From the NCBI GenBank assembly GCA_007692755.1, contig REBL01000139.1:1-64000 (forward strand): a stretch of 64,000 bases of DNA, read 5' to 3'. The translations under genes and the position numbers were made by a program. Source of the stretch: Nodularia sp. (in: cyanobacteria). Its GTDB lineage: Bacteria; Cyanobacteriota; Cyanobacteriia; Cyanobacteriales; Nostocaceae. Below the pieces are notes generated by a model. The model saw only the letters and a list, made by a program, of their open reading frames with translations. It searched no databases and was not told the DNA's origin. Positions 15,610 through 23,332 of this stretch are shown piece by piece (position 1 is the first letter of the stretch; each line of letters begins with the position of its first letter).

Positions 15610-15859
15610 CCTCACCAGACTACTTGTTTAGTACAATATAGCAATCAAATTTATTCATGGCTCGTTAAATAGTAATTTTTGTATTTTCGTTGAACTAATT
15701 GCCGCACAACAAATCGGTAGAATTTGATACTTTTATTAATTAAAAATTAGTTATATTCTCAGAATATAGCTAGTTTGTAAATGATTAGATATAGTTGGTC
15801 AGACAGAGATTATAGGATTTTCCTGTTTTAGCATAGTGGCCTCAGATTTGACACTATTT

Positions 15860-16639
15860 TTAAGGTATAGGATTGTCAAACATCAACACAGAGATAAAAA
15901 AGTCCATCATAAAAATTAATACCCAAGTAGTGACAACTGCTGTTGTTGCTGATTCTCCAACTTCTTTTGCGCCTCCTTTAGTAGTCAGTCCCCAACTACA
16001 GCCATTGATACCAACTATAGCTCCAAAAATCAGACCTTTTACCAAGACCATAAGTAAATCTGATGGTTCCAAAAAACTTCTCACAGATTCTAAAAAAGCT
16101 TCAGGATCAATATTGTAAAATTTCCATGCGGCAAAAACTCCGCCAGTGATACCTACAACTAAAGCAAAAACCATCATAATTGGCATCATTAAAATGCAAG
16201 CAATGACTCTAGGAAGCACTAAGTAATCAATGGGATTTGTTTTCAGCATATAAAGTGCATCAATTTGCTCTGTAACTCGCATAGCACCGATTTCTGCGGC
16301 AAAAGCCGAACCTACTTGTCCAGCAATAATACTAGCGGTCAAAAGTGGCGCTAATTCTCTGCAAAAAGCCAAAGCAAAAGCACCCCCAACCGCATCTACT
16401 GCCCCAAATCTGACTAATTCCCTAGCAGTTTGAATCGTAAAAATCATCCCCGCAAACCCACTCACAAGAATAACCGGAGACACCGAAGCCGGCCCGGCTG
16501 TTACCATGTGTTGCAAAATTTTCCGGTAATAAGTTTTTCCCTGGAGTAAATGCAGCAGTACTTGACCAAAGAGTAGCAAGGCGGCAAAACAGCGTACAAT
16601 CCATAATTGGTCTAATTTTTTTTTCGTTTGCATTACCAC
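15860..16639 (-). CDS. MlaE-family lipid ABC transporter permease
   Basis: A protein of 257-259 residues with five to six membrane spans and the MlaE/YrbE signature: SVSPVILVSGFAGMIFTIQTARELVRFGA, FCRELAPLLTASIIAGQVGSAFAAEIGAMRVTEQIDAL, then PRVIACILMMPIMM. MlaE permeases move phospholipids between the inner and outer membrane with an MlaF ATPase and an MCE-domain MlaD protein, neither of which is encoded here, so the partners are elsewhere. Start is GTG 16639 or ATG 16633. It is leftward and stands alone. Confidence 0.9.
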   Translation of the reverse strand: MVMQTKKKLDQLWIVRCFAALLLFGQVLLHLLQGKTYYRKILQHMVTAGPASVSPVILVSGFAGMIFTIQTARELVRFGAVDAVGGAFALAFCRELAPLLTASIIAGQVGSAFAAEIGAMRVTEQIDALYMLKTNPIDYLVLPRVIACILMMPIMMVFALVVGITGGVFAAWKFYNIDPEAFLESVRSFLEPSDLLMVLVKGLIFGAIVGINGCSWGLTTKGGAKEVGESATTAVVTTWVLIFMMDFFISVLMFDNPIP

Positions 16640-17511
16640 TCTTAAGACTGAATTTTTTGTCCCTATATCAGGATGTGATACAAACTGGAACGCATTTAGT
16701 GCTTGTTTTCAGAGTTCAGTAAGTATAAACTGAGCCTCGTCATTAGCTTACCGGAAATTGTGTCTTGTCTCAAAATATTTTGTCACGATAGAAGCCAGAA
16801 GTTTGTATAGTTGATAACATGAAAAATTTGATTTAGTGAAATTAGTATATATATAGCAAATATAAATTATTTGTGAAAACCAAGATTCCGGTTGATTCAA
16901 TAAACTGGGTTGGGGAAATCTGATAATCGTGATTAATTAGAATTGCTTTCTACATATAGTATTTGGCGCATTAATCAGATATAAATTATTCGGGTTACGC
17001 TCCGCTTTAGCGATACAAGAACACACACCAGCGCTGCCTGCTGGAAGCAAAGGCTTAAAGAAAGGTAATTTTTGTCTTTTATATTCACATTCAGTAACGC
17101 CTGAAATTTTTATTAGGAAATGATTTGAAATAAACATTCAACCTGAATAGAAAATAGCTATTAAAACAGCTTTTAATTATTAATAATCTTAAATAATCAC
17201 CATAAAAATACTTAATAAACATCTACTATTTGTGTGACAACAATAGGATTTAATTTTAGACAACTATCTAGAGGAAGAGAAAAAAAAACACAGTTTGACC
17301 TTAAGCTAGTTTTGTAATTGAGTCGAATCTGAGATTATTTAGGGTATCTTTATGAAAAATCATTTTTTTTAATACTATTTAGATGCCATACTGTATCAGT
17401 TTAGTGATGTTAGTCTTGTTCGGTCATTTGGCAAAATGGCTATGAAATTTCTAACCTAGCCTACTCAGACTTATATACAATGATTTTCAATATTTATAGG
17501 AGGATATTTTC
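16640..17511. other. 870-bp AT-rich gene-free region upstream of the SLH-fasciclin gene
   Basis: No gene is supported. Around 16995-17050 there is GTTACGCTCCGCTTTAGCGA and CAGCGCTGCCTGCTGGAAGC, motifs typical of dispersed repeats. The rest is strongly AT-rich with homopolymer runs near 17279-17290. An AGGAGG ribosome site at 17498-17503 serves the downstream gene. The long leader could host regulation, but I cannot name a motif. Confidence 0.55.
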
Positions 17512-19155
17512 ATGATTAGTTTTTGGCGTTGGACATCAGCAAGTACAACTTTGCTGGCTTTGGGAGTTATGGTGACCACAATCAATCCAATAATAGTTTC
17601 TGCTCAAACAAGCGTTCCTACTACTCCCTCACCTGCTTTAGCGGCTAACTTGTCTGACATTAGTTCAGATTATTGGGCAAGTCCATTTATTCAAGCTTTA
17701 GCACAAAGAAACATCATCTCTGGTTTTCCTGATGGCACTTTTCGGCCTAATCAACCTGTGAGTCGGGCTGAATTTGCGGCGATGATTCAAAAAGCTTTTA
17801 ATCAAGACCCTGTGCGGCAAATAACTCCAGACGGTTTTACTGATGTTCCTGCCGGTTTCTGGGCAAGTTCGGCAATTCAGGAAGCCTACCAAACTGGATT
17901 TATGTCTGGTTATCCGGGAAATTTATTTCTGCCAAATCAGCAAATTCGCAAAGTTGAGGCCATAGTTGCTTTAACAACTGGTTTAAATTTGGAAACGAGC
18001 GAGAATCCCTTAGGTGTAGTGAATACCTACTACACCGATGCTTCCGCAATCCCGAACTATGCATTAAATAATGTCGCAGCAGCAACAGAAGCCAATATTG
18101 TGGTCAATTATCCCAATGTTAACCAACTTAACCCACTAGATCCTTTAACTCGTGCCGAAGCATCGGCTATTTTGTATCAAGCTTTGGTTAGACAGGGACA
18201 AATGCAAGCCCTGACTGGTAATGTTGTGGCGAGTAACTATATAGTTGCGGCGGCTGAACAGACTCAAACTGCTCAAGATATTGTTTCGATTGCTGCTGCG
18301 AGTGAATCTTTTAGCAGCTTGACTTCATTATTGCAGACAGCAAGTTTAGCAGGTATTCTGCAACAGCCAGGCCCTTATACAGTTTTTGCTCCTACAGATG
18401 CGGCTTTTGCGGCTTTACCTGCGGGGACTCTAGAGGAGTTACAGCAACCTGAGAACAGAGAATTATTGATTCAGATTTTGAGATATCATGTGGTTCCTGG
18501 GGAGGTAAGTGCTAATCAACTCTCAGATGGAGAATTGAGAACTTTTGAGGACGTACCTGTAAGTATTAAGCTGGATAGAGCTACTAATCAAATTGCGATA
18601 AACAATGCGAATGTGATCCAGCCAAATATAGAAGCCAGTAATGGTGTCATCCATGCAATTAACGAAGTCCTGATTCCACCTAATCTGGGAGTTACTCAGC
18701 AGCCACCAGCAGCAACTACTCCGGGTATAGCGCCAGGTGCAACTACTCGTGGTGGATCTAGTTATCTGGGAGTTGCTGGTAACATTGGCATCAGTGGTAA
18801 TTCTAGCCTCAGCGAGAGTAACTATGCAGTCATCAGCAAAATTGGGCTGACAAATACTATTTCGGTGCGCCCATCGGTGATATTTGGGGGTGATACACTG
18901 TTTTTGGTGCCGGTAACTTTAGATTTTTCTCCACGTTCAGCAGATCCCTTGGGTGGACAACAGTTATCCATATCTCCTTTTTTAGGTGCTGGTGTGGCGA
19001 TTAATACTGGGGGCGGTTCTGATTTTGGTTTATTGTTAACTGGTGGTGTGGATTTGCCTTTAGGCGATCGCTTTACCGCCACAGGGACTGTGAATGCCGC
19101 ATTTTTGGATCGCACTGATGTTGGTTTGTTACTGGGGATTGGCTATAATTTCTAA
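17512..19155 (+). CDS. Secreted SLH-fasciclin (FAS1) protein with predicted C-terminal beta-barrel
   Basis: A 547-residue exported protein. Residues 1-31 form a Sec signal peptide (WRWTSASTTLLALGVMVTTINPIIVSAQ). Three S-layer-homology repeats follow at about 45-230 (DISSDYWASPFIQALAQRNI, FTDVPAGFWASSAIQEAYQ, YYTDASAIPNYALNNVAAA). A fasciclin domain spans about 255-390 with its H1/H2 motifs (GPYTVFAPTDAAFAALP and NGVIHAINEVLIPP). After a Pro/Thr-rich linker, residues about 415-547 have alternating hydrophobic residues, many glycines and a terminal Phe (LLLGIGYNF), as expected of an outer-membrane strand bundle. It probably anchors to peptidoglycan through SLH and to the outer membrane. AGGAGG lies eight bases before the ATG. 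Confidence 0.85.
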   Translation: MISFWRWTSASTTLLALGVMVTTINPIIVSAQTSVPTTPSPALAANLSDISSDYWASPFIQALAQRNIISGFPDGTFRPNQPVSRAEFAAMIQKAFNQDPVRQITPDGFTDVPAGFWASSAIQEAYQTGFMSGYPGNLFLPNQQIRKVEAIVALTTGLNLETSENPLGVVNTYYTDASAIPNYALNNVAAATEANIVVNYPNVNQLNPLDPLTRAEASAILYQALVRQGQMQALTGNVVASNYIVAAAEQTQTAQDIVSIAAASESFSSLTSLLQTASLAGILQQPGPYTVFAPTDAAFAALPAGTLEELQQPENRELLIQILRYHVVPGEVSANQLSDGELRTFEDVPVSIKLDRATNQIAINNANVIQPNIEASNGVIHAINEVLIPPNLGVTQQPPAATTPGIAPGATTRGGSSYLGVAGNIGISGNSSLSESNYAVISKIGLTNTISVRPSVIFGGDTLFLVPVTLDFSPRSADPLGGQQLSISPFLGAGVAINTGGGSDFGLLLTGGVDLPLGDRFTATGTVNAAFLDRTDVGLLLGIGYNF

Positions 19156-19156
19156 A

Positions 19157-19372
19157 TTAGCGGTAAATGAGAATGAAAAATGAATAGCCGCACATTGTAA
19201 ACACGAAGGCGATCGCTACAGAAAAAATAACAACATCCCTGACAATAAATAAAATCCAATCTTTTCTAAGTTCTTGTCTAAACCTGAGTTCCCGCAGCTT
19301 GAGTTCTAGTTCTGCGTCTGCTTGTGATTGTAAATTGACTGGTGATATAACTGCTTTTTTACCTGCGTCCAT
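19157..19372 (-). CDS. Small single-span membrane protein, unknown function
   Basis: A 71-residue protein with a charged helical N-terminal half (ADAELELKLRELRFRQELRKDW) and one transmembrane span near residues 41-70 (ILFIVRDVVIFSVAIAFVFTM...). It converges on the SLH-fasciclin gene, with one base between stop codons. No family is recognised; the charged-then-hydrophobic layout suggests a membrane-anchored helical peptide. Codon use looks ordinary for the window. Confidence 0.55.
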   Translation of the reverse strand: MDAGKKAVISPVNLQSQADAELELKLRELRFRQELRKDWILFIVRDVVIFSVAIAFVFTMCGYSFFILIYR

Positions 19373-19427
19373 ATTTCCACAAGAAAATCATAATGCACTA
19401 TTTTCATTGTGTCACGCTATTAGAGTG

Positions 19428-19485
19428 GGTGAGGCGCACCGGATAATCTGCTAAATATGATGATTGACCTTTGCAACCTCAGCCA
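19428..19485. repeat. Island repeat R1 (copy of 22228-22285)
   Basis: GAGGCGCACCGGATAATCTG followed by TGATGATTGACCTTTGCAACCT closely matches 22236-22285, with a few differences. It marks the left border of the toxin-antitoxin island. A 9-bp-type GGCGCAAAGGCGCAAAGG tandem lies shortly after, near 19565-19582. Confidence 0.75.
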
Positions 19486-19640
19486 CTATTTGCCTGTGTA
19501 GTCCTACCTTTATTTATACTACAGCGATTTTCAGCTAAATGAACCACATCTTTATATCTCACGCAAAGGCGCAAAGGCGCAAAGGAAGAAAGAAGTACAG
19601 ATATCAGGTTGTGGTCTAAATACATGAAAACTGCTGTAAC

Positions 19641-19856
19641 TTAATCAGAAAGCATTTTTAAGAACTCTTCTGGTAACACTGCTGGGACTGAAGAAGCTAC
19701 AAAATCGGATGTATTTCGTGTCACAATTATTTCTAAACTTGCAGCCATTGCTGCTGCACTTGTCACCGCATCTTCAAAATCTTTAATTGGACTTTGCAAA
19801 GCTTGGTGAATCACTTCATCTGTAACGCTCGCAATGTCAAATAATACCCGTTTCAA
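19641..19856 (-). pseudogene. PIN-domain toxin remnant lacking its N-terminal half
   Basis: The 71-residue frame begins at TTG 19856, overlapping the stop of the antitoxin upstream as TTGA. It matches only the second half of a VapC-type PIN domain: SVTDEVIHQALQSPIKDFEDAVTSAAAMAASLEIIVTRNTSDF, with the late acidic residues (FEDAV and the D of TSDF). The first strand with the catalytic LxDTN motif and the helix-borne Glu are missing; full PIN toxins are about 130-145 residues. It is probably a deletion derivative and inactive. Translational coupling to the antitoxin is kept. Confidence 0.7.
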
Positions 19857-20122
19857 CTATATTTCTCCTCTAGGTAATTAACATAACTTTCTTCTGGATT
19901 TTGTGATTCTAACCGAATTACACCTATTAGGCTTTGTGTCCAGGGGTCAAGCTCAGATAAAGATTCTAGGGTTTGGTGAGGAGAAATAGAAGTATGATTT
20001 TCTAATTCTGTTTGTGGGTAACGCTTTTTGAGTAACTGAATAAAATCAAGTAGTAAGGTTTGAGCTTCTTCTGGTAATGTATCGATATCTCTATATATTT
20101 CTTCAAATTTTATTACCATCAT
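19853..20122 (-). CDS. DUF2281-type antitoxin
   Basis: An 89-residue acidic protein: IYRDIDTLPEEAQTLLLDFIQLLKKRY is the usual opening of DUF2281/VapB-like antitoxins found upstream of PIN toxins. The last third is more variable and probably contacts the toxin. Its stop codon overlaps the start of the truncated PIN gene. Because the toxin appears inactive, this antitoxin may persist without function or protect against related toxins. Confidence 0.7.
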   Translation of the reverse strand: MMVIKFEEIYRDIDTLPEEAQTLLLDFIQLLKKRYPQTELENHTSISPHQTLESLSELDPWTQSLIGVIRLESQNPEESYVNYLEEKYS

Positions 20123-20190
20123 TAACTCCTATGTTGATAAATATTAAGTTGGTTGGTGTTGGGTTTCCTTGCGTCAACCTAACCTACAAA

Positions 20191-20568
20191 CTAAGATTGA
20201 TAGTTGTTTAAACTTAGGTATCGACGCAGAATATTTTGGGTTTGTTCTAGTAATTCTGCTTCTAATTCACCTAATTGTTGAGTTAATCGAATTTTGTCAA
20301 ATGTCATCGGTTCAACGCATATCAAAAGACTGTCTACAGAAAGTCCATTTTGTGCTGATGAAGGTACTGCAACTACCGCAGGTGAAATCCGAGGATTATT
20401 AAGTTTGGCGGAAGTAAAAGGTAAAACTGTAACTTTGCTGCGTTGGTTGTTAAACAAAGTCCCAGAAACTATGAGTGCTGGACGAGTTTTTTGAATTTCT
20501 ATACCTACAGCAGGATCAAATGTTACTATCCAGATGCTTCCCATTCGGTAATCGCTATATTTTGCCAT
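20191..20568 (-). CDS. MazF/PemK-family endoribonuclease toxin
   Basis: A protein of 117-125 residues with a PemK/MazF fold: MGSIWIVTFDPAVGIEIQKTRPALIVSG, then VTVLPFTSA and CVEPMTFDKIRLTQQLGEL. The KTRPALIVS segment is the family hallmark with the catalytic Arg; MazF enzymes cut mRNA at short sequences. Start may be ATG 20568, or ATG 20544, which leads straight into the conserved core. Either overlaps the upstream antitoxin gene, as expected for a coupled operon. Confidence 0.85.
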   Translation of the reverse strand: MAKYSDYRMGSIWIVTFDPAVGIEIQKTRPALIVSGTLFNNQRSKVTVLPFTSAKLNNPRISPAVVAVPSSAQNGLSVDSLLICVEPMTFDKIRLTQQLGELEAELLEQTQNILRRYLSLNNYQS

Positions 20569-20747
20569 TCACTTTCCCAACCTAATTCTAATTCATCAAC
20601 CAAGGCGCAAGCTGCTGCTAGTGCTTCATCTTGTTGTTTTTCTTGCCATTGTTTCAAGAGATTTTCAATCAATGCACTACGGTTTTCAACTTTTTGGTCA
20701 ATGTAATTTAATAGTTCATCTGGCAATGAAATTGAGATTTTAGCCAT
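20526..20747 (-). CDS. Ribbon-helix-helix antitoxin of the MazF pair
   Basis: A 73-residue protein with a CopG/MazE-like ribbon-helix-helix N-terminus, MAKISISLPDELLNYIDQKVENRSALIENLLKQW, that should bind operator DNA as a dimer. The rest is acidic and tryptophan-rich (ELELGWESEWQNIAITEWEAS) and would block the toxin. It overlaps the mazF-like gene downstream. The upstream spacer contains no clear palindromic operator. Confidence 0.8.
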   Translation of the reverse strand: MAKISISLPDELLNYIDQKVENRSALIENLLKQWQEKQQDEALAAACALVDELELGWESEWQNIAITEWEASG

Positions 20748-20819
20748 ATCTTACCCAAAGTCATACTATCAGTAGTATATATTATTTTGATATTTTTAGT
20801 CTAGTAGTTCAGAATATTT

Positions 20820-20875
20820 ACGCTTGGGTTATTGCTTTGCTGGGTTACGCGATCGCTAACTACTGGCGTGACAAG
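20820..20875. repeat. Island repeat R2, partial (GGGTTATTGCTTTG..GGGTTACGCGATCGCTAAC)
   Basis: GGGTTATTGCTTTGCTGGGTT followed by ACGCGATCGCTAACT matches the right part of the 131-bp repeats at 22285-22415 and 23181-23311. It lies between the MazEF-like and RelE-like pairs. Confidence 0.65.
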
Positions 20876-20950
20876 CTTAAAACGATTTTGTGCTATCACT
20901 TAATAGTTATCTGATAAAATATAAAGACAGACATTAGGATAATCAAAGCA

Positions 20951-21193
20951 ATGTCACAAGCAGGACTAAATTTATTCATTCCTATGGAGTTACTCATTAA
21001 CTCCTTGAGTGCGCTAAATCTATCAGAAAAAAAGCTACTTTGGGAGATTCTTGATCAAGCTATTGCTGAAGCTGAAGAAGAAAGTTGGGAAGAAGATGAA
21101 GCAACTGCAAGAGAGGTTCAGTTAGTACGTGATGAATACGCCAATGGTGAATATACTACTTTTGAGCAGTATCTAAGCAATCAGCGTAAATAG
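20951..21193 (+). CDS. Antitoxin of a RelE/ParE-type pair
   Basis: An 80-residue acidic protein ahead of a RelE-like toxin gene with a 5-bp gap. The segment LINSLSALNLSEKKLLWEILDQAIAEAEEESWEEDEATARE is helical and strongly acidic, and the tail DEYANGEYTTFEQYLSNQRK resembles the toxin-wrapping ends of RelB-like antitoxins (GEYTTFEEY). No DNA-binding motif is obvious. The pairing, not a strong family hit, supports the assignment. Confidence 0.65.
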   Translation: MSQAGLNLFIPMELLINSLSALNLSEKKLLWEILDQAIAEAEEESWEEDEATAREVQLVRDEYANGEYTTFEQYLSNQRK

Positions 21194-21198
21194 ATACT

Positions 21199-21459
21199 AT
21201 GACGTACCAAATTATTATAACTAAATCTATTCAAAAACAATTAGATAATCTTCCTAATAATCTCAAAGAGCGTGTATATGAAAAGATTTGCCAGCTTGCA
21301 GACGAACCTCGTCCTAATGGAGTAGTAAAACTGAAAGGCTATGAAAACGAATATCGAATTAGAATTGGAGACTATCGCTTACGTTATGAAATTCAAGATG
21401 AAGAATTAATTATTTTACTAATTCAATGTAAGCATCGGCGAAAGGTGTATAAAAAATAG
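21199..21459 (+). CDS. RelE/ParE-superfamily toxin
   Basis: An 86-residue basic protein: YQIIITKSIQKQLDNLPNNLKERVYEKICQLADEPRPNGVVKLKG, then YRIRIGDYRLRYEIQDEELIILLIQCKHRRKVYK. The order GVVKLKG-YRIRIGDYRLRY-HRRKVY is the RelE signature with the basic residues used in ribosome-dependent mRNA cleavage. It follows its antitoxin by five bases. The length is normal and the gene looks intact. Confidence 0.88.
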   Translation: MTYQIIITKSIQKQLDNLPNNLKERVYEKICQLADEPRPNGVVKLKGYENEYRIRIGDYRLRYEIQDEELIILLIQCKHRRKVYKK

Positions 21460-21529
21460 GTTTCTATCAATTTACCTGCGGCTTCGCTACCAATAGCTGT
21501 TGCTGGTCTTCGTAGTAGTTGAATCAAAA

Positions 21530-21952
21530 TTAACTTAAACCAATCAATGGATTGAGGATTCTGACTTTATTCTCTATTAGCTGATTATGTTGCATATCTT
21601 CTGAGTAGATGATGGAACATTCACTTAGTAAAGCTGTAGCTATAATCAGACTATCCCAATAAGAATAATGATATTTTGCATTAATTTCTAATGCTTGTAT
21701 AACCTCTGTTGTGTTAATTGACTGAATCGGAAAAGTATTAACTATATCTGATATTATTGTTATAGCATCTGCTTTTGATGTGAATTTTTTTCTGGTTAAA
21801 ACATGAAATAATTCACCCAAAATCTGAGTGCTAACTAGAAGCGATGAAGAATTATTTTTTAATATTTCTGCAACTTGCTGGGATTTTTCGGGCAGATTTT
21901 TAGCATAGAGATAAATCCAGAGATTGGTATCGAGAAAAATTTTATCTGTCAT
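21530..21952 (-). CDS. VapC-type PIN-domain ribonuclease toxin
   Basis: A 140-residue intact PIN protein. The four acidic positions are visible: the Asp in IFLDTNLWIYLY, Glu in QILGELFHVLTRK, Asp in YHYSYWDSLIIATALL and Asp in SIIYSEDMQH. PIN toxins are Mg-dependent RNases that cut tRNA or rRNA. Its start overlaps the end of the antitoxin gene by 11 bases. It reads leftward, opposite to the RelE-like pair. Confidence 0.88.
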   Translation of the reverse strand: MTDKIFLDTNLWIYLYAKNLPEKSQQVAEILKNNSSSLLVSTQILGELFHVLTRKKFTSKADAITIISDIVNTFPIQSINTTEVIQALEINAKYHYSYWDSLIIATALLSECSIIYSEDMQHNQLIENKVRILNPLIGLS

Positions 21953-22178
21953 ATATTTCTTCTCGATTGAATTTGTAGTCTGGGGGGAGTGGGAAGGAGT
22001 AGTTATTAACTCGCTTTAGAAATTGCTGTATTTTGGATTCTTCAGAATCTATTGCTTGAGTAGATTCGCTTGGTTCGAGAATCATAATTTGTATGGTTTT
22101 ACCTTCTAGTTCGGAACTTAGCTTTTCACTCAAAACAAGTTCGCCATTTGTACAGGTTGCTTGGATGATTTGCAGCAT
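21942..22178 (-). CDS. Antitoxin of the leftward PIN toxin
   Basis: A 78-residue protein: MLQIIQATCTNGELVLSEKLSSELEGKTIQIMILEPSE resembles the short beta-rich N-terminal domain of cyanobacterial VapB-like antitoxins, and the C-terminal FLKRVNNYSFPLPPDYKFNREEIYDR is typical of the toxin-binding tail ending in a (N/D)REEIYDR motif. It overlaps its toxin gene by 11 bases. Confidence 0.75.
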   Translation of the reverse strand: MLQIIQATCTNGELVLSEKLSSELEGKTIQIMILEPSESTQAIDSEESKIQQFLKRVNNYSFPLPPDYKFNREEIYDR

Positions 22179-22284
22179 TATGAATAACCTTAAACCCTAA
22201 ATGGACTAAAATTTTTCAGTATTATTTTATTATAACTGAGGCGCACTGGATAATCTGGTAAACATGATGATTGACCTTTGCAAC

Positions 22285-22415
22285 CTAAAGACACAAAGGA
22301 TGTAGGGTGGGTTAGGCGCAGAGAATAATATGTTCAACGTGAGGATTTTTGTTTGTGCCGTAACCCACCATTTTAGGTTAGGTTATTGCTTTGGTGGGTT
22401 ATGCTGTCACTAACC
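22285..22415. repeat. 131-bp direct repeat flanking the rightward vapBC pair, left copy
   Basis: The sequence from CTAAAGACACAAAGGATGTAGG to CACTAACC is about 90% identical, by eye, to 23181-23311 in the same orientation. Inside is an inverted GGTGGGTTA/TAACCCACC core. The vapBC pair at 22491-23140 lies between the copies. The DNA just before it (22236-22284) is the second copy of repeat R1 at 19428-19485. Confidence 0.85.
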
Positions 22416-22490
22416 ATTACACTATTAGCTAATTATAGTGTTATATGATAAGATTTAAACTATATTTATTTATCCCAGAGGACAAATAAA

Positions 22491-22727
22491 ATGAGTATTG
22501 AAGAAATCATTATAGATAAGGTAAGGATATTACCTCCTGATAGGCAACAAGAAGCGCTGGATTTTGTAGAATTTTTACTAGCGAAAATCGACAAACAAGA
22601 GTTATCAAATCAACCCCAAAAATCAGGTATTTCGGCTTTAACTATGGCTCAAGAATACATTGGTTGTGTGGAAGCAGCAAATGATTTGTCTACCAATAAA
22701 GATTATTTGGATGGTTACGGTTCGTGA
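22491..22727 (+). CDS. DUF2281-type antitoxin of the rightward PIN toxin
   Basis: A 78-residue protein: MSIEEIIIDKVRILPPDRQQEALDFVEFLLAKI is the DUF2281 opening, and the tail GISALTMAQEYIGCVEAANDLSTNKDYLDGYG ends in the common YLDGYG motif. AGAGGACAAATAAAATG provides the ribosome site. Its stop codon overlaps the toxin start (GTGATGA). The antitoxin likely represses its own operon, as others in the class do, though no operator can be named. Confidence 0.82.
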   Translation: MSIEEIIIDKVRILPPDRQQEALDFVEFLLAKIDKQELSNQPQKSGISALTMAQEYIGCVEAANDLSTNKDYLDGYGS

Positions 22728-23140
22728 TGAAGGGATGTGTATTGCTAGATACGGGGCCATTGGTTGCTGCAATTAATCGCCGTGATAATTTTCATACATG
22801 GGTAACAGCACAATGGGCTAATATTGAACCGCCTTTATTAACTTGTGAAGCTGTAATTTCTGAGGCTTGTTTTTTATTGCAAAATGTTTATGGTGGTCAA
22901 GATGCTGTGATAAGTTTGGTGAGGAATGGAGTTATTAAAATACCTTTTAATTTGGATGAAGAAGCTACCGTTATTGGGGAACTTATCAAGACTTATCAAT
23001 CTGTACCTATGTCTTTAGCGGATGCTTGTTTGGTACGTATGTCTGAAATGTATTTAAATAGTTCTTTATTAACTTTTGATAGTGATTTCCTCGTGTATCG
23101 ACGAAATAAAAATCAAGTTATTCCGATAATTATGCCATAG
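22724..23140 (+). CDS. VapC-type PIN-domain ribonuclease toxin
   Basis: A protein of 137-138 residues starting at GTG 22724 or ATG 22727. The acidic positions of the PIN fold are present: VLLDTGPLVAAINRRD, Glu in AVISEACFLL, Asp in MSLADACLVRMSE and LLTFDSDFLVYRR. It overlaps its antitoxin by four bases, the classic vapBC layout. The module as a whole is bracketed by direct repeats. It looks intact and functional. Confidence 0.88.
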   Translation: MMKGCVLLDTGPLVAAINRRDNFHTWVTAQWANIEPPLLTCEAVISEACFLLQNVYGGQDAVISLVRNGVIKIPFNLDEEATVIGELIKTYQSVPMSLADACLVRMSEMYLNSSLLTFDSDFLVYRRNKNQVIPIIMP

Positions 23141-23180
23141 TAGAGTTCTATTTCTATGTCATCTCTTATTTACATCATAG

Positions 23181-23311
23181 CTAAAGACACAAAAGATGTA
23201 GGGTGGGTTAGGCGCAGAGAATAATATGTTCAACGTGAAGATTTTTGTTTGCAACCTAACCCACCATTTTAGGTTAGTTTATAGCTTTGGTGGGTTACGC
23301 GATCGCTAACC
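23181..23311. repeat. 131-bp direct repeat flanking vapBC, right copy
   Basis: Right-hand partner of 22285-22415, offset by 896 bp. Differences are scattered substitutions such as GAAGATT for GAGGATT. The right end here contains a HIP1 site (GCGATCGC) where the left copy has GCTGTCAC. Confidence 0.85.
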
Positions 23312-23332
23312 CACCCTACTGGCTATATTTGA

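Noticed and set aside
16937-17137. 66-residue minus-strand frame
   Set aside because: Covers dispersed-repeat sequence (GTTACGCTCCGC, GCTGCCTGCTGG) and shows no ribosome site or protein-like pattern.
20169-20402. 77-residue plus-strand frame across the MazF-like gene
   Set aside because: Antisense shadow of the toxin gene, with no start signal.
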